This document shows, in pieces, positions 22,520-35,768 of a stretch of 64,000 bases of DNA. The stretch's first letter is position 1, and the number at the start of each line of letters is the position of its first letter. Below the pieces are notes generated by a model, which was not told where the DNA came from, searched no databases, and saw only the letters and a list, made by a program, of their open reading frames with translations. Both the position numbers and the translations under genes were made by a program. The stretch is from Adineta ricciae (taxonomy: Eukaryota > Rotifera > Eurotatoria > Adinetida > Adinetidae): assembly GCA_905250025.1 (NCBI GenBank), contig CAJNOJ010000091.1:1-64000 (forward strand), given 5' to 3'.

Positions 22520-23611
22520 CTTCTAATATCAGATGGAATTTTGTACAGTTTTATCATTATTTACCGTCAATCATAAAATAACTTTCGACCAGTACAAGTT
22601 TTTGGTGTAATATAAGCGTTAGAGTAATATTTTAGGGCAGCGTATGGAAACTTTGGTGTTTTTTGTATAATTGTAATTGAGTACACTATAGAAGTATGTC
22701 TAACAGAATGAGAATTTGTAAAACTTTTCAATGTTTGAAATAAACGCTAATTATGTTTTGCTATCAAAAACAAAATGAGCACTTTGCTTTTTTTCAGTTA
22801 ATTTAAAAAGATAATTCTGGTACCAGCTTATAATAACATCTGTTCAGCACTACATCTCATAATGCCTTTCATTAATGGTGTGGTCATTATTGTGTGACTA
22901 ATTTTATACTTGGTATTGTATGCTATTCTTCAGCTAAAACTGTGAATACTTTGTTTTTCGAGATTATCAGCAAATTCAATAAGTTTTGTGTCGCATTCCA
23001 TGACGTCCATTTGATTCTCCACGGATTGACGCAGTTTTTGCGAACAACTGTGTCACTTTATTTCTTTGTATATAAATTTGTATCATTGGAGGGAAAGTGT
23101 CTCTTTTCACAATGTACCAGGATCCATTAGGATGATATTTAACCGTTCCGGCCAGCACGTTTCTATTGCAACAGAATTTTTTATCTCTAATTGGAAATAT
23201 ATTTCTTATGTCTTACAAAACCATCAGATTTTAATTAAAATCACGTCTCCTCATATTTGAAGGTGCACTGAAACCGATACGACTAGTTATATCGTCTAAT
23301 TTTGGGTAGTTTTGTAGTTTGATCGTAACCAAAGACAATGCGATAAAACAACATTATTAGTTATGCTTGAATCGGTGATAATGAACTTTAAAGAGTTTCG
23401 TAGAAAATGTTCTAAATTTTCATAAGTAAATCTTTTTCAATGAAAATCAGTAATCTGAACAGTTTTTCTAACAGACGGGTATAAAAAATAGTAGAAATAA
23501 GTGTGTCAAGCGAAAAACCGATTTTCATGGACAATCTATTAGCGAACTGAAGAGAAGATAGTCAGTGGCTTTAACAACGCAAACAGCTACATGGGAATAA
23601 AGTAAAATGTA

Positions 23612-23642
<31 letters not shown>

Positions 23643-24871
23643 AGGACAAATTTCTATATATACTTGAACAATTGAAATAAAACGGGATAAATTATACAGG
23701 TAATTGTTAGGAGATATTGAATCGATCAATCGAAAAATCACAATATTTTGTATAGTGTTGCAGTGTATAATCACTTCCATAAGTCAAATAATGATAAACG
23801 AATTCTGTCGGCGTGTGGATGCAATTACAACGTTGAAGATAAATCCAAATAGGAGAACTAAGTTTGAAGAGTATTGCCGAAAACCAAATGGCCAAAAAAT
23901 ACTGGCAGTGCGCCAATCTTAAAGACACTTCCGTGTATATCTCTTATCGTTTCACAATATACAAAGCATTTTAGATTCGTATAATTTTACCAGAGCCAAA
24001 TCTGTTTTAGCGTGAATGTGAGAAAGCTGAACTTAATTGTGACTGATACCTTTTTATCGATACATAAATGGTACTCGTAGTTTAAAATTTGATTCCGACT
24101 CGAAACTTCTGAATGTGAAAGTAAAATGAATAATTTTGAACTTGAATTATAACACCAAGTTCAAAGCATGACATGTTTTGACTATAGACTTTAGTTTTAA
24201 GGTAAAATTCAAGTATGACCTGTTGTTTCAAAGCAGTATCTTTAACTTTCAGAAGTGCACCCAAGACTGGGATTTCTATCCGAGTTTTGCTCATTTTCTT
24301 TTGATGTATTCAGTTGATTTTTTGTATACACGACCTTGAAACACTTGATTGCATTGTTCGCAGTCTTTTTGATACAAATAAATGTTCCCGACATAGCCTT
24401 TCTACACTTGCCGACATTATTTTCCATCGCCGAGCAAATCAGCAAGTGTATTCAGTGAAAACGTAAACAGAATACTTCTTTTGTATCGTTTCAATCAATC
24501 TTTGCACTCGACTTCAAAACGTCCACTCGTCACAAAAGCATTTCTAATCAACTTTTGTTTTTCTTTGTTGCCGATCGACTAATTCATTCTATTAACAAAT
24601 AAATGTGTCTGGACAGTTCATTGTAAACAAATTGAATTTTCTCTCTTTTTTCCCAAGAGGAAAATTTTTCTGTTTGTCTGTCTAAAACCAATGACTAGTC
24701 AATTAAAACTGACACACGTTCAATTATATCGTTGATCTGTATCGTCCTTCCTCCTCCTTCTTCTTACAATAATAAACATACAGTTGAGTCTCAAGGGAGA
24801 AATGAGAAACGAATTTATATTGCACGATTGAAAAACAAAACTGTACAACATAGAAAATGAAGAGAAATTTG
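22520..24871. other. intergenic, no gene seen; (GA)n tract
   Basis: This 2.35 kb AT-rich spacer lies between the orphan gene and the cadherin 3' end. A perfect (GA)n microsatellite runs 23616-23642. Open frames (for example 22894-23130 and 24082-24294) are short, carry no domain and lack convincing splice sites. The right end probably includes the cadherin 3' UTR. Confidence 0.6.
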
Positions 24872-27662
24872 TTAGAGTATTTCGTCTTCAAATGATCGAC
24901 TCATTTTGACGTATGTTGACGAAGACGAACTGGACAACGATGATGACTTATTTGCAGATAATCGATCAGTAAATGTTGTTAAACGAGTCGAATCATTTGT
25001 TGTTGTTGTTGATGATGTCGATACTGTTGTCATTGCGGTAAATTGTGGTGACGGGGAGGATAATAATAATGTGTCATTTTCCGCTTCATCGTTCAGTGAT
25101 GAAGAAAATGATGGTGTCAAATGTGTCGTTGGTTTAGTATTTAAAGATTCGGTTCGTTCGCGTCGTTGTCGATAATAAAAACAGCAGCAAATTATAAATA
25201 TAATGACAAGAAAACTTGCTAAACTAATCAGAATGATTGAAATTAAATAAATATATGTTTGAGGATGTATCTCTACGGATGATTTTAACGAATAATTTCG
25301 ACATTCTGCTTCTTCATAAACAATAAAAACAAGAAAGTCTTTATAGATTGTCGTCAAATTTCTTGGTTGACCTTGATCGGTTAGGTCCAGATCGAATCTG
25401 TATTCTTGAAAGATTCCATCGAGAATTAAAAGACCATTTGGAAGAATTCGAACGTCTGAGGACGACGGATTTTTTAATGAAAAGACATTTTCTCCGTTGC
25501 GACCATCATCTGGATCATAGCCTTCTAATTGAATTTCGATTGTTTGATTACTATTTGTCAAATTATAAATATAACAGTAAGGCGATTGTGTTTGTAGTTG
25601 TGGTTTATTATCATTTTGATCAAGAATATCAATACGTACGGCGAGAACATCAGTATGAACGGAATCATTAGCAACAATACGAAAATGTAGCTGAGGGAGC
25701 ATTTCCCGATCGAAGCTTCGTTTTGTAAATAAGAATCCAGTGGTTTTCAATTGGATCGAATGTTTTATTGAAGGAAGATCATCTGGATGGATGGAATAAA
25801 CTATCTGATCATTTTTATCTTCATCTTCAGCTTGAATTTGTCCGATAAAAGTGTGATTCGCTTGATTTTCTTCGATTTGAAATCGCGTCAAATTCGCGGG
25901 GAATTTAACCGGATTATCATTGACATCATGGACATGAATGAAAACAGGAACGGATGTCTGATGTCCAACTTTATCTTCTGCTTGAATTGCAAATTGATAG
26001 ACGGATTGTTTTTCATAATCGAGACTTTGCAAAACAATCAATTGATTTCGTTCGTTTAATTTAAACAGATGTTTATAATCATGTAGTGGATCAAATTGAA
26101 GTTGAAGTGTAATTTGATCATGTTCATCGGGATCATCGACTTGGATTGTCTGAAGGAGGAAATTGTCTTGATTATTTTCATTCAGATCAAATGTAAAATT
26201 GCTCGAATTAACAAAGTGCGGTGAACAATCGTTCACATCGATTAAATGTAATTCAAACTGATTTTCACTTGTTTGCTTCGGTTGGCCATGATCAGATGCG
26301 AATAATGTGAATGAATAGAGTGATTTCTCTTCGCGGTCAAGTTCACGCGTGGTTTTTAAAGCATAGGTATTATCAGTCACTTTTTCTAATTGTAAAATAG
26401 AAGTTTCATCAACGATTTCGACGGTGACACGTCCATTTTCACCTGCATCACGATCGGACACAGTTAGATAGAGAATTGGAGTGCCAAGAGAGACGTTTTC
26501 TAAGATGTAAATGATGGAATTATTGATTAACTGAACATCAGCTGGTGAGAAGGTAAACATTTCCGGCGACCAATCATTCTCATCGATGACCTAAACAGAA
26601 AAGAGAAGCTCCTTTGTTCACATTCATTGGCATTCCTACCTCGACAATGACTGTTGCATAAGTTGGAACAGCATTTGGTCCTAAATCTTTGGCTTGGATT
26701 TGTAATTCATAGTTGTTTCTTTCTTCATAGTCCAAATTATGAACGAGAGTAATTGAACCATTTTCTGAGTTCAGATGAAAAATTTTATTGATTGTTGCGT
26801 CATTGCGTGTCCATTTCGAGAACGTGTATCGAATTTGCCCGTTGAGACCTTCATCTGGATCGAACGCTTTCATCTGAATAATTTCCGTACCGACTGATGT
26901 CAACTCCGAAATCTTCAAAATCACAGGTGATTGCTGATTGGCTTGAAACTTTGGTGAATTATCATTAATATCCGTAACGGTTAAAAGAATCTTTGTGCAA
27001 CACGAGCGTTTCTCGTTATCAGGGCCTTCATAAGCACAAAAATGAAAAAAGTACTTCTCTTGGGATTCTCTATCTAACGGTTGAACGATGATTATCGATG
27101 GACGAATTTGATTATCGAGACGAAATTCTGAGTAATTATTCGATTGAATTGAATACGATTGAACATTATTGGGTGTTTGATCAGGATCATGTGCAATTGG
27201 TAAAATGATTCGACTATTCAAACGGACGCTTTCGCTGATATTCAGATAATAAATATCATTGGAAAAATAGCAGAAATTATCGTTTTCATCGAGAATTAAT
27301 ATTGGAAGATAAATAATATGTGTGTAAACATCACTGAGAGCATTGATTTCAAGTTTGAGTAAACAATCCGACGAACACGAACATAAATTTAAACGACAAA
27401 GATCTTCTCGATCAAGTGGTCGTTTAACGGTTATCGTACCTTTCAGATCATCTAAGAGAAAGTACGATATCACCGATGTTCGAGTTAAAAACGTGAAACC
27501 CCAATTGGATGATGGAAGAATACTTAATAATTGAGTTATGGGCGTACCGATTGGAGATAATTCACTGCAATTAACAGATGGTAGACGGATATAACTTGAT
27601 TGAGAATGAGTAATAAAAATCAAAAATTGATAGACTATTAACCATAGCCACGAGCAGGACAT
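24872..27662 (-). CDS. protocadherin-like cadherin
   Basis: Calcium-dependent adhesion receptor in two exons. Exon 1 runs 27662 to about 26640, exon 2 runs from about 26590 to 24872, and a roughly 50-bp intron splits ATVIVE|VIDENDWSP. It has a signal peptide (WLWLIVYQFLIFI), about seven cadherin repeats with the calcium motifs DENDNF, DINDNS, DENDWS, DVNDCS, DVNDNP and DQNDNK, and LDRE/LDYE partners. A membrane helix follows (YLISIILISLASFLVIIFII), then a short cytoplasmic tail rich in Ser/Thr (about 110 residues) ending SFEDEIL. There are no laminin-G or EGF domains and no catenin-binding region, so it resembles protocadherins rather than classical cadherins. It is short for the family but looks complete. 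Confidence 0.92.
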
Positions 27663-29810
27663 AGCAGCATGGTGATTACATCAATTTATAGAAATAAAAC
27701 ATANCATCTCGTCTAATTAACGATCACGAAATAAGCATGCAAAAAAAAAGAGACAGGACAACTCGCTATATACAAACATACAATCTATCTATCGTTGTAT
27801 GACCGAAGGACATCGTACAGACATCATTTTGTTAAATTGTGTCACACCTATTCTTTATCTTCTACACATGAACATTTCTTTCTCTTAATATTTCATCATC
27901 TAGTAGAAAATGACGATGAAAAAAAAAAACTATGATTATTACCATTGATTGTACTCTTGTATAATTTTGAAGATGACATCATCGTCTTTCTCTCTCTCTC
28001 CCGGCTTGCGTTTTTATATAACTTTACTGGACACATAATAATAGTCGAAGACTAATATATAAATAGAGAATAACTCGCATGGTTTCCGATATTTCTCATA
28101 TTTTCCGGTAGATGACCTTCTAGAACTAATATACCATTTGTACTTACAAAGAATTTTCGACAAACGGTCAAGGTGATTGTACGCAAAAAGAATTTCATCA
28201 ATCATACGCAAAGACAATTCGCGCAGAAGAAGATTCTTTTTCTTTTTATCCAAGTAATGGATTTGCAGCGAAGTGTCTAAAATGAAAATGACAAAGACGA
28301 TTTGGGTTTGAAAATATCTCGCGATTTCTTTTTTGTCTTCAATATTTTTGCTCAACGAAGTAAAAAATAATTTCCGGTTGGTCAGGTAAACTAAACAAAT
28401 TCAAGGAATCGGTCTGGTTACAGAATGTAATTTTATATAAAGAATAAAATTTCTTCTCTTTTACACCGGAGAACAGCAGAACAACGAGTAGAGAACGGCA
28501 GAGAGGAGATGTCTCTATCTGCATACTAAATATTAATACGCTTTACATTTTGTTACGCATAATCGGGTTAAAAAATGTTAATCTCATATGGATTCATCAT
28601 CGAACATACCGGGAAATGAAAGAAATCAGCTAACCTGCGACAAATATGTGTATTGGTTGGAGTGTCGGTGAGATTCATGGAAATTGAAGTAATATTGACT
28701 AAGGAAAAGTGTGAAAGAATATTTACTCTCGACCTTGGAACATAGTGTAAATGTGTTCAGCGATTATTTTTGTGTGAAAATCAGAGAAATTATTTCCGAC
28801 ATGCATATCGCGTAAATGTATGCTTTTTCTTCCCCTTAATAAATGCATTAGAAGGAGAATTCATCGATCTGTCATATGAATGCTTGTTTAGGATCCGAAA
28901 TAGACGAGAAAAAAAAACGAGATCATCATTGACGTTTTTATCAAGAATTGATTTGAAAATTGATTCGATGAGAAAAATATAACAAAGTGTTTTTAGTAAG
29001 AATTTCATGATTAGAGATGGTTAATCACTGAAATTAGTCAATCATCTGACATTTACATGATAAAAGCACTAATAATTCTAACCTTTGACAATTCCGTGTT
29101 CTAATCTTCGATCAATCATCTAATAAAACACGTCATATAATCGAAAACATTTATGTACAGAAAACGCCAATTGTCTTTTTCCCTTCGGACATTCATTTTT
29201 TATATTATAAACGTATTTCTTCATCTGCGCAGAAAAACTTCAAACATATAATAAGCTTCCTCATGATTGATGACCTATATTTGACAAAATGTCTGATTGT
29301 ACATAAAAAACGGTGAAATATTATTGATTTTTTGAGGAATTGACTAGGTTATTTATCCACCGATAAATCAACTGTTAACTGGCGACGTCTTGCGATTTAT
29401 TTTCATTAATCAATAAAGAACGTATAAGTAAATCTGTTATATGTTCCATAAGATATTTTTCTACTCATATTTCATCACATTTTTGTCAACCAAACAAGTC
29501 ATTCATCAAGGTAAAAATGACCTGATATTCAATTATGATTAATATTTTCCGTTTTGCTTTGTTGAAAGTATGCGCTTTAATGATATATATATATATATTT
29601 CAGTATATGCAGAGAGAAAGACACATTATAAGACGAGAAAAAAAAATAAAATTAAAATTTCATTTAAAATACAATAAATATCGCGTAAATGTTTATATGC
29701 ACATTCTTTACAATAAAAATTTGTTTGTTAAATACATTAACAACAAAGAAAGAGAGAGAGAAATACTTGATCACAATAGTTATTCATGTTCGTTTGTTTC
29801 GATAAATGAA
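27663..29810. other. intergenic, no gene seen; one ambiguous base
   Basis: AT-rich spacer upstream of the cadherin. Position 27704 is an n in the assembly, about 40 bp from the cadherin ATG. Frames such as 28014-28355 and 28339-28524 show no domain or plausible splicing. The left part probably carries the cadherin promoter. Confidence 0.6.
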
Positions 29811-30788
29811 TTATTCATTCGAAAGTAAATAATTGGTACCTTTCTTCAACGAATTTCGTTTGCCGAGATGTAAGGAGCGTCTTAATGTATCAAATCGTTG
29901 GGCAAAAGTTTGCTTTTTATGCGGAGCGTCATCTTGATCGTCATGGTGCTGATGATCAAGATCGTCGTCGAGACAATTTACAATTTGTTGTTGTTTTGCA
30001 TGACGTTTTTTAAACAGAAGGGATATTTGCGCACGAAACGACCGATTAAATTTAGTTTTCTTTGTCTGCGAATCATTTGGAGATGAAATATAGCCAGATT
30101 CTTGTTGATCAGTTATGTTAAGTGTAGAACACTCAGGATTGGGCACTGATTTCCTAGAAGAAGGAGAAAAAAAAACGAGTGTTTGAAGAATGATTGATGA
30201 TTAGTCATACGATTGATTCATATGCGTTGGTGCTAATGGAGCTTTTCGTCGTTTTGGAGGAAGTTTGGTGTTATCTGATGTATCGGTCGTTTTTTCTACT
30301 GGTAAAGTAATTGGTGATGTCAAACCTGTTGAGATTGGCGAGATAAGTGGATTGACTGGATGATTTTCATCGTTGCTTTTGAATATCAATCGTTTATTTG
30401 AATTGTTACTTTCCAGTCGTGAACGTTGTCGTGTTAAAGTATTTCGAAATGATTTTCGAATTTGATCAGTTAGTTTGTCAAACGGTCGAAGACGAGGATT
30501 GGAATTTGCTGAAGTTGAAAATGGGTCATCATCATCGTCCTCGTCATTGATATGGTTATTATACGGATGTTCACTGGTTTTGGTTTTGTTTCGATTTGGC
30601 GATGATGAACGCGGTGGTGAGGATGAATAGCGACGTCGTCGTAAGAAACTTTTCGATTGTTTGGATTTCACCAGATGCGAATTCGAACTTGTGACTGGAT
30701 GGTCATTTCGCGGATTAATTTGATCATCATCACCAGCAATATCCTTGCGTCGACGAGAATTAAATGATTTTCGTAGGCTATATTTCAT
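29811..30788 (-). CDS. uncharacterised basic protein with repeated LRKSF-type motifs
   Basis: Two exons (30788-30203 and about 30153-29811) are joined by a 50-bp intron: NQS|KSVPNPE. I chose the ATG at 30788 because TTTTTTATTTAAG just before it looks like a 5' UTR acceptor. Three similar basic-amphipathic motifs recur: SLRKSFNSRRRKD at the N-terminus, LTDQIRKSFRNTLTRQRSRL in the middle and RFDTLRRSLHLGKRNSLKKG near the end. Between them the chain is disordered and charged, with an Asp-rich run, SPPRSSSPNR and a proline motif LPPKRRKAPLAP that could bind an SH3 domain. It may be a membrane-associated scaffold; no family recognised. A GTACC donor near 29826 leaves open further 3' exons. Confidence 0.5.
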
Positions 30789-31617
30789 TCTTAAATAAAA
30801 AAGAGAATAGTAGATACACTCAATCATATAATTTCGTTAATCATTCAACCGTTTGACTGGACTAAGTAACCTTGAACACTCGCTTCTCTTGGTATATGTT
30901 ATGTATAAGCAGAAAAAGAAGAAAACGGTATGAGACAGAAAAACATGACAATCAGAATGTGAAGAGAAAAAGCGAGTTTTAGCAAGGCCACCTATATTTT
31001 TTTTCTTTTTTTTTTCTCGCTCGGTTTTGTAGTCATATTAAATGAAAAAGAAAAGGTATGCCTGTGTATATACTTATTAGAAATTAGATTCTAAGTAGGA
31101 GAAAACGTGTGAGAGAGGATGCTGTTGCAAGAACAGCAGTAACTGGAAAAATATATGTGATGTATGCACCCGAAGTAGTAATTTAGATAACAATAAAAAG
31201 AAACCAAAGCAAAAGAGAAAAAAAGAAGAAGAAGAAGAAGAAGAAAGCGTAGGAGAATCAACGAGGATTGAAGAACGTAAACAGAAAAGAAGAACGAAGA
31301 AAGATCTTGTATGAAAACACTAAGAACGGGAACTCGTTATTTCTTTATTATAAGAGTAACAGCGACGCAACATGTCATGATTGTCGCATCTTAGAATGAA
31401 CGTTTCTTTTCTCATAGAGTCTTCACTCGAGCATAAGAGGGAAGGATCAATGAAGCAAATGAATATGAATGAAGAAAGAAAAATAGGAAAAGGAAAAAAA
31501 AAAGAGGCGTGAGTAAAAGTCTCTTTCCAATAGATTCAGAGAAAAATGGCGTGATGCATACTGAAAAGGTATCTTTATTTCAACTTATGCTCTTGCTGAC
31601 ATGTGTGTGGGGGGAAG

Positions 31618-31671
<54 letters not shown>

Positions 31672-32628
31672 AATCATCGGAAAGAAAATATGTGTAAAAT
31701 ACCGTCTACTTAACAAGAAGTGCTCGTTAAGCACGTCTTTTTACTAGAAACAGACAAGCATCACAAACGAATGAAGAAAATCGTAATAGTAAACGATTTT
31801 TCTTCATATTAACAAGTCAGAAGAAGCACGATGTACATGCAAACGTAACCTTTTCTTCTTCGATTCTTCAGTCATCTGTTATTCGTCGGCTACATCATCC
31901 TATCGATCAGATGGAAATGACAGTTGTCCTTGTTTTGCTTTTCTCTCGTTCGCCTTATTCGGAAAGAAAGAAAAGAAGAGAAAATGCGTTCGTTAGTTAC
32001 TTATTTACATATCTATCGATACTTAGTTGTTTTCAATAAATATTTTCGTTTTATTTACACTGATTCGGTATATTGAAGAATAGAAATGAATGACTACAAC
32101 GAAGCTGATTTGATATCACATGACGTTAATATCTGAAAATAGAATTGCCGAGAAATATTGAAGATATTAATGAGAATTGTTAAAAAAAATATTTCTTTTC
32201 ATAGAAACACGTAAGTTTTTTTCTCTCTTTCTGCTTTTTTTTCTGCATGAAATTCAGGATGGCAGGAATAGTAATTGAATGAACGAGTTCCGGGAGCAAT
32301 ACTTCCATCTGACAATGTTTTAGGTTAAAGCTTCGAACAAAAAAGACTTTCAACTTACTTGAAAATATTAATCTCATAAAATTCCATCGAAATGGTTTTA
32401 TTTGATCCGAAATGAAGATACACTATCACAAAGGACTGAACAAATGCGTTACTTATAAATAAGTCAATAGAGAAGAGCTGAAAGAATGATGTTCGAAATT
32501 AATCTTTGGGTCGGAGAAGAATAATTCATGAAGGAATCGATTCTCTTGAGTGCAATGAAACACTCTATGTTAACAATTTCTGTGTATTGCTTTAGACCAG
32601 CGATATTCTCAAACGTTTTTCCGAGCTC
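30789..32628. other. intergenic, purine-rich; long (GA)n tract
   Basis: No gene is supported here. The plus strand is strikingly purine-rich from about 31190 to 31670, with a GAA run near 31227-31244 and an uninterrupted (GA)n of about 45 bp at 31622-31666. This could form H-DNA or act as a GAGA-type promoter element for the divergent neighbours (29811-30788 minus; AlkB plus). The rest is AT-rich with short meaningless frames. Confidence 0.6.
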
Positions 32629-33555
32629 ATGGCGGCAATAAATACTACTTCAGCTTCTATTCCACATTGGGCATTGAACGGCACTATTTATGGTTCGAAT
32701 GATTCTTTTCTTTTATTGAATATTTTTCCAGCAGATGTAGCTGATGATCTCTTCTATAAACTACGTGATGAAATAGCTTGGAATGAGATGAGACAGAAAG
32801 GTGGTCGAGTGCCACGTGACATATCTATCCAAGGGACGATTGAAGTTAAGGATGGTGATGAATATGAGCCACTCTATCGTCATCCTGCCGATGAACAGCC
32901 TGAATTGATAATGTGGACACCAACAGCATTGATTATTAAAGAACGAATTGAAGAATTAATCGAACAAAAACTAAATCATGCATTGATACAGTATTATCGA
33001 AATGGAAAAGACTTCATTGGCGAACATTCAGATAAAACTTTAGATGTCTTACTTCATTCGAATATTGTAAATTACAGTTTAGGTGCTGCTCGAACCATGA
33101 TACTTAAACATAAAACTCAAGCGGGTGTTAAGCAACGGTTCAAACTTCCGCACAATTCTCTATTTATCTTAGGCTGGAAAACCAATCGGGAATGGCTTCA
33201 TTCCATTAAACAAGACAATCGTGCTGACATGGATAAAGACGCTGATGAATTGGCATTTTCCAGTCAACGAATATCGTTGACTCTACGTTCAATTGCAACA
33301 TTTCGTAATCGTCGAACGGGAGAATTGCATGGTCAAGGTGCACGAAATAAAACCTTAGAAGAAATCAATCGAGATCAAACTATGGATACAAACGATGAAC
33401 AAAATATGTTAATGGCATTTAGTGCTGAAAATAAACAATCTTCGGAATTCGATTGGGATCAGCAATATGGCGAAGGTTTCAATGCATTAAATTTTAAAGT
33501 TTTGAACTCTATTTTGATAGATGAGGAAGAAAAAACAAATGACATAAAAGCTTAA
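32629..33555 (+). CDS. AlkB-family 2-oxoglutarate/Fe(II) dioxygenase
   Basis: A single-exon 308-residue protein expected to demethylate alkylated nucleic-acid bases oxidatively. The catalytic core is visible: LIQYYRNGKDFIGEHSDKT gives the HxD iron ligands (H133, D135), WLHSIK gives the distal His (H191), and RISLTLRSIATF gives the 2-oxoglutarate arginines (R214, R220). YRHPADEQPEL precedes the core. The arrangement resembles AlkB-like proteins I associate with fungi and microbial eukaryotes more than animal ALKBH1-8. The absence of introns fits lateral acquisition. About 75 residues of acidic, Gln/Asn-rich tail follow the core. Its 3' end lies 100 bp from the convergent dynein gene. Enzyme class is sure; substrate and origin are inference. 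Confidence 0.9.
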   Translation: MAAINTTSASIPHWALNGTIYGSNDSFLLLNIFPADVADDLFYKLRDEIAWNEMRQKGGRVPRDISIQGTIEVKDGDEYEPLYRHPADEQPELIMWTPTALIIKERIEELIEQKLNHALIQYYRNGKDFIGEHSDKTLDVLLHSNIVNYSLGAARTMILKHKTQAGVKQRFKLPHNSLFILGWKTNREWLHSIKQDNRADMDKDADELAFSSQRISLTLRSIATFRNRRTGELHGQGARNKTLEEINRDQTMDTNDEQNMLMAFSAENKQSSEFDWDQQYGEGFNALNFKVLNSILIDEEEKTNDIKA

Positions 33556-33654
33556 TGAAAATTCCCATTAAACAACCCGAAATAAAAAGAAAGAAAAAAA
33601 AACGAAACCAAACAGAATAAAACTTGTCTTTTTCTTCGTAAAATTTTCGTCCAT

Positions 33655-35768
33655 TTACGAATTGTGACTAACCGACGTTGCACTTGTTGTTGCTGCTGTT
33701 GTCGTTGTCGGAACACTTGTCGGGTGATTATCATCAAATGCATCAAGTGTATTTCGTTTAAATTCTTGTAATGTACTACTTAACTTATTAAAATCATCTT
33801 GTTTGGGATTGGTAAGAAATTCATTGACATCATACAAACGTAATTTACCTTGATCGTCACCTAAGATGATCTGTTGGCCATTATGTGACCATAGACATTT
33901 GTTTAACGCGACATTACCATCTAATGTTGTACTTAGTAAGGGTAATTCGGAATCATGGTTTAAATTCCAAATGTCGAAACGACCAGTTATATCACATGTT
34001 AAGAATACACTCGGATGAACTGGTGACCAGCGTACATCAGTGACGTAATCGCTGTTGACTTCGAATGAGTTGAGCGGTTTAGATTCTTTCAGCGACCATA
34101 ATTTTACACTCCAATCAAATGAAGATGTCAAGAACAGGGAAGAGAAATCAACAGAGCCATTGACATTGTGACAGCTAAGACCTATAAAAGAGGGAAAGAT
34201 AGAGAATTGTTTTCCGAAACAACTGACAAACCTGTAATTGGACCGAAATGTCCTTCGTAACTATCTTGAATTCCGGCTTTATTTCCATGTCTTGAACCGG
34301 AATAAGCTTGACCTTCTTCACTACCAATGACAAAGTTATTCACTTCGACACCAGGAAACACCATTCGTGTTGCTGCAACAGGTTTTGTTCGGTATGCTAA
34401 ATCCATACTCTCTTGTGGTTGAGTCATCATTTCAATATTCCACGAACACATTTTGCCTTCGTTGGATATCGAGATTAAGTTATTTGCATTTTGTGTACCA
34501 ATTACTTGCAAACAATACACCGGATGAGTATGAGACGATGCTGAGAGAGCAGTTCGTTGCACAGGCGTGCGTTTGTTCGTACGAGTATCCCAAACAACGA
34601 TTTGACCACTATAAGTACCACCTAAGAGAATGTTTGGATGAAACTTACTGAAAACACAAGATGTCACCCATGACTGACAGTTGAACACATACTAAAATTA
34701 GAATTATCAGACAATTCTTCGTTATGAACACAATTTGCTTACTTCAGGAGTTGGTTTTGATTTGAATTTTGTATTCCAAATAAGTACAACACCATCGGAT
34801 TCGTGTGTTGACTCATCATTTTGTGAATATGATGCCAGAACTAATTCTGGATGATAAGTTGATGTATCAATACAAGTGACAATACGATGGCGTGTCCATC
34901 GTTCATCGAAAAACTCTCGATCGAATTTAATGATTTCTCCAACATCCATTTTTTCATTTTGTTCGTCTGATTCTCTTCCGCTATAATCTTTGAATAAATC
35001 AAATGCTTGTGGACTCTCCCACAATGATCGTTCGATAATACGAGCTGAGCGCGAAAAGAAATCTTGAAATTGTTCGCTTTTTTGAATTTGTTCACGTTCT
35101 TCATTAGTTAATTCTTGTTTAACCAATGACGATTGACCTTGTAAACTAAATTGTTTATTTTGTTGTTTTAATGATCGAGTTCGTTCCAATTTTGCCACTG
35201 ACGCTAATGACATACCAATCGATGGTTTAGTATTTTCATCAAAACTCATCGTATCTTCATCACTAACATAAACAAGTTGATTACGTTCACCAGCCGTTGG
35301 TTGGGGAAATTCATCATCCCATTGTAAATGCTCGTGTTGAATGGGACTTGCAGCAGGATCTTTATCACCTGATTCGATAGTTTGAACTTCTTTCGAATAT
35401 GTTACTAATTCCTTAGGAGGAACACTGATCGTTGCAGTGGGCTGTTGACATATTTGTAAGGCGATGCTACTGGGAGGTCGCCGCTTTTGTTGCGATGATG
35501 ACGCCGATGCGGATGCTCCTCCGGCTGATCCTGGTGAGACAGAAGGTGATGTAGCTGGAAGTGATGCTGTTTGAAGAATTCCAACTTCTTTAAGAATTTT
35601 ATCTGGATCCGCATCCTCTCGTGTTGTCGTTAATGTCATTGCTGGTATCGAAGCGAAACCCGGGGTCATAGGTGTTGTTGGAGTGTTCTTGAGCATCTTT
35701 TCTTGTCGCATCTTCTCCAATTTCGCTCGTTTTTCTTCGAGCTCACGTTTACGTTGATCAGTCGACAT
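33655..35768 (-). CDS. DYNC1I: cytoplasmic dynein 1 intermediate chain
   Basis: WD-repeat subunit that links the dynein motor to dynactin and cargo. Three exons are seen: 35768 to about 34740, about 34690-34210, and about 34165-33655. The N-terminal charged helix ([19 protein letters not shown]) binds dynactin p150. A Ser/Pro-rich linker follows, then the conserved KEVQTIE and the region [20 protein letters not shown]. The WD40 propeller includes [18 protein letters not shown] and [19 protein letters not shown], the hallmarks of this family. A C-terminal Thr/Ser tail ends VSHNS. Single introns of about 50 bp interrupt the propeller. Confidence 0.95.
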
